This document shows, piece by piece, positions 35,172 through 44,390 of a stretch of 64,000 bases of DNA. The notes beneath the pieces are model-generated. The model searched no databases. It was given only the letters and a program-made list of their open reading frames with translations, and was not told the DNA's origin. Position 1 is the first letter of the stretch. Every line of letters starts with the position of its first letter. The stretch is taken from positions 16,038 to 80,037 of the forward strand of contig JAFRQF010000013.1 of the NCBI GenBank assembly GCA_017428765.1. Reading direction: 5' to 3'. Source of the DNA: Erysipelotrichaceae bacterium. GTDB lineage: Bacteria > Bacillota_I > Bacilli_A > Erysipelotrichales > Erysipelotrichaceae. The position numbers and the translations under genes were made by a program.

Positions 35172-36131
35172 ATGCAATTAGTTTCAATGAGAAAACTTCT
35201 GGAAAACGGTGCTCATTTCGGACACCAGACCAGAAGATGGGACCCGAAGTGCAAACCGTTCATCTACACTGCTAAGAACGGCATCTACATCATCGACCTC
35301 AACAAGACACAGGATGCTTTACAGGTCGCTTATGACAAGATGAAATCCATCGCTGAAGAAGGCGGCAAAGTCTTATTCGTCGGTACGAAGAAGCAGGCGC
35401 AGCAGATCATCCTTGATGAAGCTACCAGATCCGGTAGCTTCTACATCAACCAGAGATGGTTAGGCGGCACGCTGACTAACTTCCGTACGATCCAGAAGAG
35501 GATCAAGCGTCTGATCGAGATCGAGCAGATGGAAACTGACGGTACGATCTCTGTTTATCCGAAGAAGGAACAGGTCCTTATCCACAAGGAAGCTGTCCGT
35601 CTCGAAAACTTCTTGGGCGGTATCAAGGAAATGAAGAAACTTCCGGATGCAGTCGTCGTCGTTGACCCGAAGGAAGACCACAACGCTGTTTCCGAAGCTA
35701 AGAAGCTTGGTATCCCTGTATTCGGTCTTGCGGATACGAACTGCGATCCGGCAACTGTCGATTACGCTATCCCGGCTAACGATGATGCGATCAAGTCCAT
35801 CAAACTGATGATGTCCTTGCTTGCAGACGCTATCGTTGAGTCCAAGGGTGGCATCTTACAGGATGCTTATCAGGAAGGCGACATCGAAAACGATATCACG
35901 ATGGAAGATGTCATCATCAACGTTGAAAAGCACGCTGAAGAACAGGAAAAGAGAAGAAAAGCCAGAAACGAAGAAAGAAACAATCGTTTCAATAACAGAG
36001 GTCCGAGAAGATATAACTCCGAAAAGAGATATATCAACAAGAAGGATGAAACTGCACAGGAAGCTCCGGCTGCCGAAGTAAAGGCCGAAGTCAAAGAAGC
36101 TGTTGAAGAAACAAAGGAGGCTGCTGAATAA
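35172..36131 (+). CDS. rpsB: 30S ribosomal protein uS2 with a long C-terminal extension
   Basis: S2 binds the 30S platform late in assembly. The core (residues 1 to about 232) has [28 protein letters not shown] and [10 protein letters not shown]. The protein is 319 residues; typical S2 is about 230-260. The extra 85 residues comprise an acidic-to-basic segment, an Arg/Asn/Gly-rich stretch ([17 protein letters not shown]) and an Ala/Glu/Lys tail. The tail has no recognisable fold. Codons are those of a highly expressed gene. tsf overlaps its stop (TAATG). Confidence 0.97.
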   Translation: MQLVSMRKLLENGAHFGHQTRRWDPKCKPFIYTAKNGIYIIDLNKTQDALQVAYDKMKSIAEEGGKVLFVGTKKQAQQIILDEATRSGSFYINQRWLGGTLTNFRTIQKRIKRLIEIEQMETDGTISVYPKKEQVLIHKEAVRLENFLGGIKEMKKLPDAVVVVDPKEDHNAVSEAKKLGIPVFGLADTNCDPATVDYAIPANDDAIKSIKLMMSLLADAIVESKGGILQDAYQEGDIENDITMEDVIINVEKHAEEQEKRRKARNEERNNRFNNRGPRRYNSEKRYINKKDETAQEAPAAEVKAEVKEAVEETKEAAE

Positions 36132-37018
36132 TGGCTATTAGCGCTGCTCAGGTAAAAGAATTAAGAGATAAGACCGGTGCCGGCATGCTCGATTGCAAGA
36201 ACGCTCTTGCAGCATCGGACGGCGACATCGAAAAAGCGATCGACTGGCTCAGAGAAAAGGGTATTGCCAAATCCATCAAGAAGGCTTCCCGTATCGCTGC
36301 TGAAGGTCTTGCAAAGATCGTCATCGACGGTAACAAAGCCTGCATGATCGAAGTCAACTCTGAAACAGACTTCGTTGCTAAGAACGAACAGTTCCTCAAA
36401 CTGCTTGAAACAGCTGCCAATACGATCCTGGCTGGCGAACCGGCTGACAATGAAGCTGCACTCGCACTTCCGGTCAACGGTGCTACGCTGAACGATGAAT
36501 TCATCAACGCTACAGCTACCATCGGTGAAAAGATCGTCTTAAGAAGATTTGCCATCGTCAAGAAGAATGATGATGAATTATTCGGTGACTACTCTCACAT
36601 GGGTGGTACCAAGACTGCTTTAGTCGTCTTAAAGGGCGGCGATGAGCAGCTGGCTCACTTCATGGCTATGCAGGTCGCTTCCATGTCTCCGACTTATGTC
36701 AGCTCCGCAGATATGCCGGCTGATGTCGTCGATCATGAAAGAAAAGTCCAGACTGAGATCGTCAGAAATGATGAAAAGTTTGCCGGCAAACCGGAAAACG
36801 TCATCAATGGTGCGATCGAAGGCAAGGTCTCCAAGGCTTTGAAGGAAATGTGCCTGGTCGACCAGGAATACTTCATGGATACTGCCAAGAAGGTCTCTGC
36901 AGTTCTCAAGGAGAACAATGCTGAAGTCAAGTGCTTCGTAAGATACACTGTCGGCGAAGGCATTGAAAAGCGTGAAGAAAACTTTGCGGAAGAAGTCGCA
37001 AAGCAGATGAACGCTTAA
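36131..37018 (+). CDS. tsf: translation elongation factor Ts
   Basis: EF-Ts exchanges GDP for GTP on EF-Tu. The 295-residue protein has the N-terminal UBA-like domain (VKELRDKTGAGMLDCKNAL) and the TDFVAKNEQF motif that contacts EF-Tu. It is coupled to rpsB by TAATG, the universal bacterial pair. A terminator follows. Confidence 0.98.
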   Translation: MAISAAQVKELRDKTGAGMLDCKNALAASDGDIEKAIDWLREKGIAKSIKKASRIAAEGLAKIVIDGNKACMIEVNSETDFVAKNEQFLKLLETAANTILAGEPADNEAALALPVNGATLNDEFINATATIGEKIVLRRFAIVKKNDDELFGDYSHMGGTKTALVVLKGGDEQLAHFMAMQVASMSPTYVSSADMPADVVDHERKVQTEIVRNDEKFAGKPENVINGAIEGKVSKALKEMCLVDQEYFMDTAKKVSAVLKENNAEVKCFVRYTVGEGIEKREENFAEEVAKQMNA

Positions 37019-37032
37019 AAAGATTTCCTATG

Positions 37033-37065
37033 AAACGGTCGGAATTGATTCCGGCCGTTTTTTTA
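37033..37065 (+). terminator. rho-independent terminator after tsf
   Basis: AAACGGTCGGAA (37033-37044) pairs with TTCCGGCCGTTT (37049-37060) with one wobble and loop TTGA, followed by a T-run. A 12-bp stem. Confidence 0.93.
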
Positions 37066-37076
37066 TGTCTGAATAA

Positions 37077-37085
37077 TGTTAGAAT
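37077..37085 (+). promoter_or_regulatory. extended -10 promoter for pyrH-frr-uppS-cdsA-dxr
   Basis: TGT-TAGAAT, hexamer at 37080-37085, just after the tsf terminator. The start near 37092 gives a 16-base leader with Shine-Dalgarno AGAGGTG. Confidence 0.65.
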
Positions 37086-37107
37086 AAGTAGCAGAGGTGA
37101 ATTTGTT

Positions 37108-37809
37108 ATGTACAAAAGAGTCTTACTGAAATTATCGGGAGAAGCTTTGGCTGCACCTGATTTCCCTTTTTCTACAGAAGTACTGGAATCCATCGGCAAG
37201 CAGGTCAAGAAGATCTCTGACATGGGTATCGGTGTCGGTATCGTGGTCGGCGGCGGGAATATCTGCCGCGGAAGGATCTTTGAAGAACTCGGTTTCGACC
37301 GCGTCAAGGCGGACTATGCCGGCATGCTGGCGACGGTCATCAATGCCGTCATGTTTTCTGCGGAGCTCAGCCGTCTAGGTGTGAAGTCCGTTCCGATGTC
37401 TGCAGTCACCGCGCAGAATGTCATGGACTTCGATGTCGATGAGGCAAACCGTCTGATCGAAGAAGGAAATGTCGTCGTATTCGGCGGCGGCTATGGCAAG
37501 CCTTACTATTCTACGGATACCGGTTCTGCACAAAGAGCGAAAGATATCCATGCGGATGTCATTCTAATGGCGAAGTCCGGTGTCGACGGTGTCTACGACA
37601 AGGACCCGAACAAATATGCGGATGCAAAGAAATTTGATGAGCTTACGTTTGATGATATACTTGAGTTAGGTTTGAAAGTTATCGATCCGCAGGCTGCCGA
37701 GATCTGTGCACAGTCCGGTATCGAAGCTTTCGTTTTCAATATGTCTGAGGAAGACAACATCGTCAAGGCGGTTACCGGCGAAGCTGTCGGCACTGTGATC
37801 AGACGATAA
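37108..37809 (+). CDS. pyrH: uridylate kinase PyrH (UMP kinase)
   Basis: PyrH phosphorylates UMP to UDP. From the ATG at 37108 it has 233 residues, the normal length, with LLKLSGEAL, GVGIVVGGGNICRG and DHADVILMAKSGVDGVY-like (here IHADVILMAKSGVDGVY) motifs. An in-frame ATG at 37030 lies in the terminator and is not credible. The Shine-Dalgarno is AGAGGTG. It heads a unit pyrH-frr-uppS-cdsA-dxr that links translation recycling to lipid-carrier synthesis, the conserved order. Confidence 0.97.
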   Translation: MYKRVLLKLSGEALAAPDFPFSTEVLESIGKQVKKISDMGIGVGIVVGGGNICRGRIFEELGFDRVKADYAGMLATVINAVMFSAELSRLGVKSVPMSAVTAQNVMDFDVDEANRLIEEGNVVVFGGGYGKPYYSTDTGSAQRAKDIHADVILMAKSGVDGVYDKDPNKYADAKKFDELTFDDILELGLKVIDPQAAEICAQSGIEAFVFNMSEEDNIVKAVTGEAVGTVIRR

Positions 37810-37822
37810 TAGGGAGGAAAAT

Positions 37823-38370
37823 ATGGATAATCTTTTTTTAGAGATCGCTGATGAAAAAATGAATGGTGCGATCAAGGCATTCGAATCTCAGCTTACCAAA
37901 GTCAGGACAGGCAGAGCCAATCCTACGATGCTGGACGGCATCCATGTCGACTATTACGGGTCACCTACACCGCTCAATCAGATCGCTTCGATCTCCATCC
38001 AGGAAGGCAAGACCTTAGTCATCAAACCTTTCGACCGCAATTCGACCAAGGATGTCGAACGTGCGATCAACGCTTCCGATCTGGGTCTTCCGGTCCAGAA
38101 CAACGGCGATGTGCTGCGTGTAACGGTCCCGGCACTTACCGAAGATACCCGTAAGGGCTTCTGCAAGGATGTCGACAAGATGGCGGAAGAAGCCAAGGTC
38201 CAGGTCCGCAATGCCAGAAGAGAAGTCAACGAAGAGATCAAGAAAGATAAGACGATCCCTGAGGATCTCTCCAAATCTTACCTGGAAGACATACAGAAGG
38301 CTACCGATAAGGCGATCGCCAAGATCGAAGAGATCGCCAAGGCAAAACAAAAAGAAATAATGACGATTTA

Positions 38371-38371
<1 letters not shown>
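37823..38371 (+). CDS. frr: ribosome recycling factor
   Basis: RRF splits post-termination ribosomes together with EF-G. The 182-residue protein shows FESQLTKVRTGRANPTMLDG and the NDGVLRVTVPALTEDTRK-like motif (here NGDVLRVTVPALTEDTRKG). Three-helix bundle length is normal. It has a strong Shine-Dalgarno (GGGAGG). uppS overlaps its stop (TAATG). Confidence 0.98.
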
Positions 38372-39061
<690 letters not shown>

Positions 39062-39081
<20 letters not shown>

Positions 39082-39826
39082 CGGCGTTTTTATCGCCTTG
39101 ATCACCGTCGTAGCCGCATATTTCGGCGGTGTGATTTTAGATACCGTACTGGCTTTTATCGGTATCTGGGGTTCCTATGAATTTACCAGAGTCCGCAAGA
39201 AAGACTTTGACGTCATCCTTTTTGCCGTCATGGTCGTCACTGTCGGCTTGCTGGTGGTGTTCAATGGCAAAGCCATGCCAATCCTTTTGCTTGAGATGCT
39301 GGTGCTTCTTACGATCGCCGTATTCGATGAAAAGGAAAACTTCGATGATGTTGCTGCGACATTCCTGATGTCAGCGCTTCTCGGTTATGCTTTATATTTC
39401 ATGAGGCATTTCCAGCATATCGATAAGTTTTTGTTCGGCTATGTTCTGATCATCTCGTATCTGACGGATGTCTTTGCCTTCCAGGTCGGGATCAAATTCG
39501 GCAAGCATAAGCTCAATCCGCGTGTTTCGCCGAAAAAGACCATCGAAGGTTCTGTAGGCGGCTGGTTCTTCGGATGTGCGATATCGCTGGCCTGGGCGGC
39601 GATCTTCAAATTCTTCGGCATGTCGCCCACACTGTTTGTCGTCGCATCTTTGTTTCTGCCTTTAGTTTCTGAAATAGGTGATCTTGTCTTCTCTTTGATC
39701 AAGCGTCACTATGGTGTTAAAGATTTCTCCAACCTGATCCCGGGCCATGGCGGCATTCTGGATAGGATGGATTCCCATATCTTCTGTATGGTACTGTTTG
39801 GAGTGTTGATGAGCTTATTTGTATGA
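39062..39826 (+). CDS. cdsA: phosphatidate cytidylyltransferase CdsA
   Basis: CdsA makes CDP-diacylglycerol from phosphatidic acid and CTP, the branch point for phosphatidylglycerol. This 254-residue protein has several membrane helices and the C-terminal signature SLIKRHYGVKDFSNLIPGHG. I use the ATG at 39062, 5 bases after GGAGG; the GTG one codon earlier would be too close. It begins inside uppS and its stop overlaps dxr (ATGA). Confidence 0.96.
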
Positions 39827-40968
39827 AAAGACTTATGTTAATGGGCGCTTCCGGCTCGATCGGAACGCAGAGTATCGATGTGATCAAACAGCACAGTGAT
39901 GAACTGGAGCTTGTCAGCGTATCCGTCGGTCACAATATCGAATATCTTATCAAGATCCTGAAAGAGTTCAGGATCCGTTACGCTTATACGATCGAAGAGA
40001 ATCCGCAGCTCGCATCATCGTTCCCCGAGACGAAGTTCTATTTCGGTGATGACGGTCTGGTACAGATGGCTGCCCTGAAAGATTATGACGTTCTGGTCAA
40101 TGCTTTGGTCGGATTCGTAGGTTTCAAACCGACAGTCACGGCGATCAAGAACCGTAAAGACATCGCTCTTGCCAACAAAGAAACACTGGTTGCGGGCGGG
40201 CGTATCATCAATGAACTGCTGGCTGAATATAAAGTCAGTCTGAATCCGATCGATTCGGAACATGTTGCCATATGGCAATGCATGCAGGGTCACGATAAGG
40301 CGGATATCCGCCGTCTGATCATCACGGCATCCGGCGGATCCTTCCGCGGTTATACCAGAGATCAGCTGGCTGATGTCAAGCTGGAACAGGCTTTGAAACA
40401 TCCGGTATGGAACATGGGCTCCAAGATCACGATCGATTCTTCGACGATGATGAACAAAGGCTTTGAGATCATCGAAGCACATTACCTCTTCGATCTTCCT
40501 TACGACAAGATCGACGTCGTTTTGCATAAAGAGGCTGCCGTACATTCCATGGTCGAATACAACGACGGTTCCATCATTGCGCAGATCGGCGTTCCCGATA
40601 TGCGTCTGATGATCAAGTATGCTCTCTTGTACCCGAAACACAAAGGGGACAAGGTCACAAGTTATTTTGATTTCGACAAGATCTCTTCGCTCAATTTCCT
40701 GAAGATGGATTATTCCCGTTATCCGCTGGTCCGGCTGGCAAAACAGGTCGGCTCTTTCGAAGGCAACTTCGGAGCCGTGCTGATCGGTGCCAACGATGAA
40801 GCTGTCGCTCTGTTTCTGAAAGAGCGGATCCGCTTCGTCGATATCGAAGCTTACATCTTCAAGACACTGAAGGCTGCACGCTTCATCAAGGAACCGACTG
40901 TCGATCAGATCATCGATTCCCACCGCTGGGCGAAAGAATATGTCGATCAGCTCTGGGCAAACTCCTGA
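39823..40968 (+). CDS. dxr: 1-deoxy-D-xylulose 5-phosphate reductoisomerase
   Basis: Dxr performs the second step of the MEP isoprenoid pathway using NADPH and a divalent metal. The 381-residue protein has the NADPH loop MGASGSIGTQ, the metal-binding region PIDSEHVAIWQCMQ and ITASGGSFRG, and STMMNKGFEIIEAHYLF. It overlaps cdsA by 4 bases and is followed by rseP, the usual order. dxs is at the far right end of the window. Confidence 0.97.
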   Translation: MKRLMLMGASGSIGTQSIDVIKQHSDELELVSVSVGHNIEYLIKILKEFRIRYAYTIEENPQLASSFPETKFYFGDDGLVQMAALKDYDVLVNALVGFVGFKPTVTAIKNRKDIALANKETLVAGGRIINELLAEYKVSLNPIDSEHVAIWQCMQGHDKADIRRLIITASGGSFRGYTRDQLADVKLEQALKHPVWNMGSKITIDSSTMMNKGFEIIEAHYLFDLPYDKIDVVLHKEAAVHSMVEYNDGSIIAQIGVPDMRLMIKYALLYPKHKGDKVTSYFDFDKISSLNFLKMDYSRYPLVRLAKQVGSFEGNFGAVLIGANDEAVALFLKERIRFVDIEAYIFKTLKAARFIKEPTVDQIIDSHRWAKEYVDQLWANS

Positions 40969-40984
40969 AATAGGAGTTTTTTTC
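40960..40984 (+). terminator. rho-independent terminator after dxr
   Basis: AACTCCT (40960-40966), loop GAAAT, AGGAGTT (40972-40978), then T-run. The 5' arm overlaps the stop codon. Confidence 0.9.
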
Positions 40985-40990
40985 TTGTAG

Positions 40991-40999
40991 TGCTATAAT
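40991..40999 (+). promoter_or_regulatory. extended -10 directly upstream of rseP
   Basis: TGC-TATAAT, hexamer at 40994-40999, 7 bases before the ATG at 41007. It starts within 12 bases of the dxr terminator. No Shine-Dalgarno, so leaderless or one-base leader. Confidence 0.65.
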
Positions 41000-41006
41000 T
41001 TTGTAG

Positions 41007-42098
41007 ATGACTGTTTTTAGAAATTTATTACTTTATATCGTAATGCTTGGCGTCATCGTCACATTACATGAACTCGGACATCTGCTGGCTGCCAAAGCTT
41101 TCGGTGTCTATTGCAAGGAGTTTTCTTTTGGTTTCGGACCGAAATTGCTTTCTCATAAAGGAAAGGAGACGGAGTATTGTCTTAGAGCGATCCCGTTAGG
41201 GGGATTCGTGGCCATGGCCGGAGACAGTGACAACGATCTGGAAACGAAGGTGGAGGCCGATGATCTTCCGCCGGAACGCACATTGACCGGTATCGCAAAA
41301 TGGAAACGCATCATCATCATGATGGCAGGCATCATGATGAACATCATCCTGGCGATCGTGATCTATTCATTGATGATCTTATCTTCCGGCACCTATGCGA
41401 CCAGCACCAAACCGGCGATCACCAATGTCTTGGAAGATTCTCCGGCATTGAAAGCCGGACTCAGAGAAGGGGATATCGTCACCAAAGTCGAATTTGAAAA
41501 CGGCTTGTCCTATAAGCCGGATACATACCTTGAACTGATCAATTTCCTGGATACCTATGACGGCAACGGTCCATGGATCATGACCGTGGAAAGAGACGGT
41601 TCATCCATCAAGCTTGATGTCTATCCGGAATTCAATACCGAGCAGCAAAGATACATGGTCGGTATCGGTTTCTCCAATACGGCTGTCGAGGCGGTGAAGG
41701 TCAACATCTTCAACTGCTGGAAGTATGGCTTTGAATTTGCGATGTTCATCCTGAAGCTGACGTTCTCGTCTTTGCTGACACTGTTCCGGGGCAAGAACCT
41801 CGATTCTCTGTCCGGACCGATCGGCATCTATTCGACGGTCTCACAGACCGCATCCTTAGGCTTGTCCTACTACCTGCAGCTGATCGCCATGGTCTCGATC
41901 AATGTCGGCTTAGTCAACGCTTTGCCGCTTCCGATCTTTGACGGCGGAAGGGTACTGTTACTGGTGATCGAAGCGATCATCGGAAGACCTTTATCCGAAA
42001 AAGCGCAGAATGCGGTGATGTCGGCTTCCTTATTCTTACTGCTGCTGTTATTCGTTTTTGTCATGTACAACGATATCTCAAAGATCATTGGAGGTTAA
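41007..42098 (+). CDS. rseP: site-2 intramembrane metalloprotease RseP (RasP)
   Basis: RseP cleaves substrates within the membrane, such as anti-sigma factors, FtsL and signal-peptide remnants. The 363-residue protein has the zinc motif H21-E-L-G-H25 in the first helix, one PDZ domain (about 125-200, SPALKAGLREGDIVTKVE) and the third-helix motif NALPLPIFDGG. It is predicted leaderless. Its stop is 4 bases before galE. Confidence 0.95.
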   Translation: MTVFRNLLLYIVMLGVIVTLHELGHLLAAKAFGVYCKEFSFGFGPKLLSHKGKETEYCLRAIPLGGFVAMAGDSDNDLETKVEADDLPPERTLTGIAKWKRIIIMMAGIMMNIILAIVIYSLMILSSGTYATSTKPAITNVLEDSPALKAGLREGDIVTKVEFENGLSYKPDTYLELINFLDTYDGNGPWIMTVERDGSSIKLDVYPEFNTEQQRYMVGIGFSNTAVEAVKVNIFNCWKYGFEFAMFILKLTFSSLLTLFRGKNLDSLSGPIGIYSTVSQTASLGLSYYLQLIAMVSINVGLVNALPLPIFDGGRVLLLVIEAIIGRPLSEKAQNAVMSASLFLLLLLFVFVMYNDISKIIGG

Positions 42099-42102
42099 GC
42101 AT

Positions 42103-43107
42103 ATGAAGATTCTTGTGACTGGCGGTACCGGTTATATCGGTTCGCATACCTGCGTTGAACTGATCCAGGCAGGACATGAAGTCGTGATCCTGGACAACCT
42201 GTATAATTCTTCCAAAGATGTCCTGGATAAGATCGAAACGATCTCCGGCGTGAAGCCAAAGTTCTATAAGACCGATATCCTGGATAAGGAAGGACTTGAA
42301 AAGGTCTTTGCGGAAAACGAATTTGAAGCAGTGATCCACTTTGCCGGCTACAAGGCAGTAGGGGAATCCGTAGCGATCCCTCTGACTTACTACGAAAACA
42401 ACATCTCCGGTTCGATCAACCTGTACCAGATGATGAAGAAGTATCATGTCCGCAATCTGGTCTTCTCTTCTTCGGCGACCGTCTATGGCGATGATTTCGA
42501 AGTTCCGTTCAAGGAAGAATACGGCCTTGGAACGACGACCAATCCTTACGGCACGACCAAGAAGATGAATGAGATGATCATCACCGACATGAACAAGGCG
42601 GAACCGGAAAATTCGGCAGTCCTTCTTCGTTATTTCAATCCGATCGGCGCACACGAATCCGGTCTGATCGGTGAGATCCCTAACGGCATTCCGAACAATC
42701 TGGTCCCATATATCGCACAGGTCGCAGCCGGACAAAGAGATTTCCTTCGTGTCTGGGGAAATGACTATGACACAGTCGATGGCACAGGCGTCAGAGACTA
42801 TATCCATGTCGTCGATCTGGCTAAAGCACATGTTAAAGCTATCGAATATGCGGCAGCCCACAAGGGCACGGAAGTCATCAACATCGGTACCGGCAAAGGT
42901 TATTCCGTACTGGAAGTCCTGCACGCGTATGAGAAGGCTTGCGGCTATCCGATCCCTTACAAGATCATGGAAAGAAGGCCGGGAGATATCGCTACCTGTT
43001 ATGCCGATACCGCCAAAGCGGAAAAGCTGCTTGGTTTCAAGGCCCAGTACGATATCGACAAGATGTGTGAGGATTCTTACCGCTTCAGTAAAAATCTGAA
43101 ATTATAG
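42103..43107 (+). CDS. galE: UDP-glucose 4-epimerase
   Basis: GalE interconverts UDP-glucose and UDP-galactose, supplying glycans. The 334-residue SDR enzyme has the NAD loop GGTGYIGSH, SSSATVYG with the catalytic serine, and Y149-x3-K153 (NPYGTTKK). The ATG at 42103 has GGAGG 8 bases upstream; an in-frame ATG at 42058 lies inside rseP and would add 15 residues. Some of these enzymes also act on N-acetylated sugars; specificity is not visible. It is not linked to other gal genes. Confidence 0.94.
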   Translation: MKILVTGGTGYIGSHTCVELIQAGHEVVILDNLYNSSKDVLDKIETISGVKPKFYKTDILDKEGLEKVFAENEFEAVIHFAGYKAVGESVAIPLTYYENNISGSINLYQMMKKYHVRNLVFSSSATVYGDDFEVPFKEEYGLGTTTNPYGTTKKMNEMIITDMNKAEPENSAVLLRYFNPIGAHESGLIGEIPNGIPNNLVPYIAQVAAGQRDFLRVWGNDYDTVDGTGVRDYIHVVDLAKAHVKAIEYAAAHKGTEVINIGTGKGYSVLEVLHAYEKACGYPIPYKIMERRPGDIATCYADTAKAEKLLGFKAQYDIDKMCEDSYRFSKNLKL

Positions 43108-43204
43108 ATAAATTTATATATAAATTAAACTATAAATAATAATTAAAAAACGCTGTGAATATATTGATAAATTTATTGACAAATTTACTGCGTTTTTTTA
43201 TAAT
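43105..43204 (+). promoter_or_regulatory. AT-rich promoter with tandem 12-bp repeats and a palindrome, upstream of the Phd-like gene
   Basis: A consensus promoter: TTGACA (43176-43181), 17-base spacer, TATAAT (43199-43204); the ATG at 43211 is exactly at the predicted +1. Two adjacent 12-bp direct repeats, TTGATAAATTTA (43164-43175) and TTGACAAATTTA (43176-43187), include the -35. A third related copy, TAGATAAATTTA, is at 43105-43116. A perfect 16-bp palindrome, AATTTATATATAAATT, lies at 43111-43126. Wider arms AAAAAACGC (43145-43153) and GCGTTTTTT (43190-43198) could act as the galE terminator. Repeats over the -35 suggest an operator, probably bound by the antitoxin-like product. Confidence 0.75.
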
Positions 43205-43210
43205 GAAGAC

Positions 43211-43429
43211 ATGATGAATAAGTCTGTTTTTGGTGCAATGCTGAATTCTCTGGTACCGATCTCGCATCTCAATCAGGGCAAGGCAGCCAAGATCATCTCT
43301 TCGCTGGGCCCGGATGATGTCAAGATCATCGTCAAGAACAACGAACCGATGGCTGCGATCGTTTCGATCAGCCGTTTTTCGGAACTGATCGAGGCGGAAG
43401 AGACGCTCAAGGAGAAGAAACATGGCTAG
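43211..43429 (+). CDS. Phd/YefM antitoxin-fold protein without an adjacent toxin (putative repressor)
   Basis: A 72-residue protein whose pattern matches the Phd/YefM N-terminal fold: ISHLNQGKAAKIISSL, then the strand KIIVKNNEPMAAIVSISRF and a short helix. In type II toxin-antitoxin systems this fold binds operator DNA and the C-terminal tail blocks a RelE- or Doc-type toxin. Here the tail is only about 15 residues (ELIEAEETLKEKKHG), and the next gene is not toxin-like. It overlaps that gene by 8 bases. The promoter carries tandem repeats, so it is likely an autoregulator of this operon. The fold assignment is by pattern only. Confidence 0.65.
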   Translation: MMNKSVFGAMLNSLVPISHLNQGKAAKIISSLGPDDVKIIVKNNEPMAAIVSISRFSELIEAEETLKEKKHG

Positions 43430-44381
43430 GAAAAGAAAAGTCAGGATCGACAGGATCATCATCCTGGTGCTTTCCGGTGTCCTGATCCTCGGCCTGATCG
43501 GTTTTGGCGTGTATCAGGGGATCTCTTATCTTTCAAAGAAGATGTCGGAAGATCAAAGCCAGGGACAAATCGATAATGTTCCGGCTCCCGTCGATACGGT
43601 CAAGGGTACGAAAATAACGTTGCTGGATTATGATGTTTTCATTTCGGAATCGGAAAATCTCGGTTTCAATTTCATCATTGCGACATTGCAGTTCGACTCT
43701 GAGGAACCGGTCTCTTTCGACCTGGGGAATCTGCAGACATCCGAAAAGATCTATCTGAACAATGTCTCCAAATACATCGATACGCTCAATGAGAAGTCCT
43801 ATAAGATCGATAAGTTCAATATCGTGAATTCGGTCGTCTCTGAGCAGAATTCTTATGTGTGCAATATCTTCATTCCGTATACGACAGACAGCTATTCTCT
43901 GCGTCTGCTCAATTCCTCGGATGCGTCGATGATCGAGTTCGATCTCAATAAGAACACCAATGATATCTCGACTCTGAAGTTTGAGACCGATCAGCAGATC
44001 GAGATCGGTAACACCAATGTTACGGTATCTTCCTGTTCGGTATCGACGATGATGCTGCACAACGGAATGGAATATCAGGTCCCGGCAACGATGAACGTCT
44101 ATACGTTCAATATCAATGTCAATTCCATCGAAGGCAATGTCATGATCACGGATGCCAGATTCGTCCGTGCTTCCAGCGATGAAGTCATCACCTGCATGGA
44201 TGAGACCTACGAATCCGTCAAAGTATCCAACTGTCTGGGTAAGAAACTGGAAGTCGGAGAAAACGGAGCTCTGTTTTTTGAAACATTTGCCCAAAGCGAC
44301 GGTCCGGATTATTCCGGTTCACTGATGCTGATGTTCTCCAACAGCAACGACTGGGTGAAAGTCCCGACTGTCCTTGAATAG
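43422..44381 (+). CDS. membrane-anchored extracytoplasmic protein of unknown function
   Basis: A 319-residue protein I do not recognise. A basic start (MARKRKVRIDR) and one membrane helix at about 10-33 put the remaining 285 residues outside. That part begins with a Gln/Pro-rich linker and is then beta-rich with many Ser, Thr and Asn, and few cysteines. No enzyme motif is visible. It starts inside the antitoxin-like gene and lies 9 bases before a secreted glucosaminidase, so an envelope role is likely. Possibly an immunoglobulin-like or DUF4352-like domain; not established. Confidence 0.7.
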   Translation: MARKRKVRIDRIIILVLSGVLILGLIGFGVYQGISYLSKKMSEDQSQGQIDNVPAPVDTVKGTKITLLDYDVFISESENLGFNFIIATLQFDSEEPVSFDLGNLQTSEKIYLNNVSKYIDTLNEKSYKIDKFNIVNSVVSEQNSYVCNIFIPYTTDSYSLRLLNSSDASMIEFDLNKNTNDISTLKFETDQQIEIGNTNVTVSSCSVSTMMLHNGMEYQVPATMNVYTFNINVNSIEGNVMITDARFVRASSDEVITCMDETYESVKVSNCLGKKLEVGENGALFFETFAQSDGPDYSGSLMLMFSNSNDWVKVPTVLE

Positions 44382-44390
44382 ATCTAACTT

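Noticed and set aside
43145..43198. AAAAAACGC/GCGTTTTTT as a standard terminator
   Set aside because: The loop would be 36 bases, longer than usual; kept only as a possible element of the promoter region.
43211..44381. Phd-like gene plus next gene as a complete toxin-antitoxin pair
   Set aside because: The second product has a membrane helix and a large beta-rich exterior, with no RelE, Doc or other toxin features.
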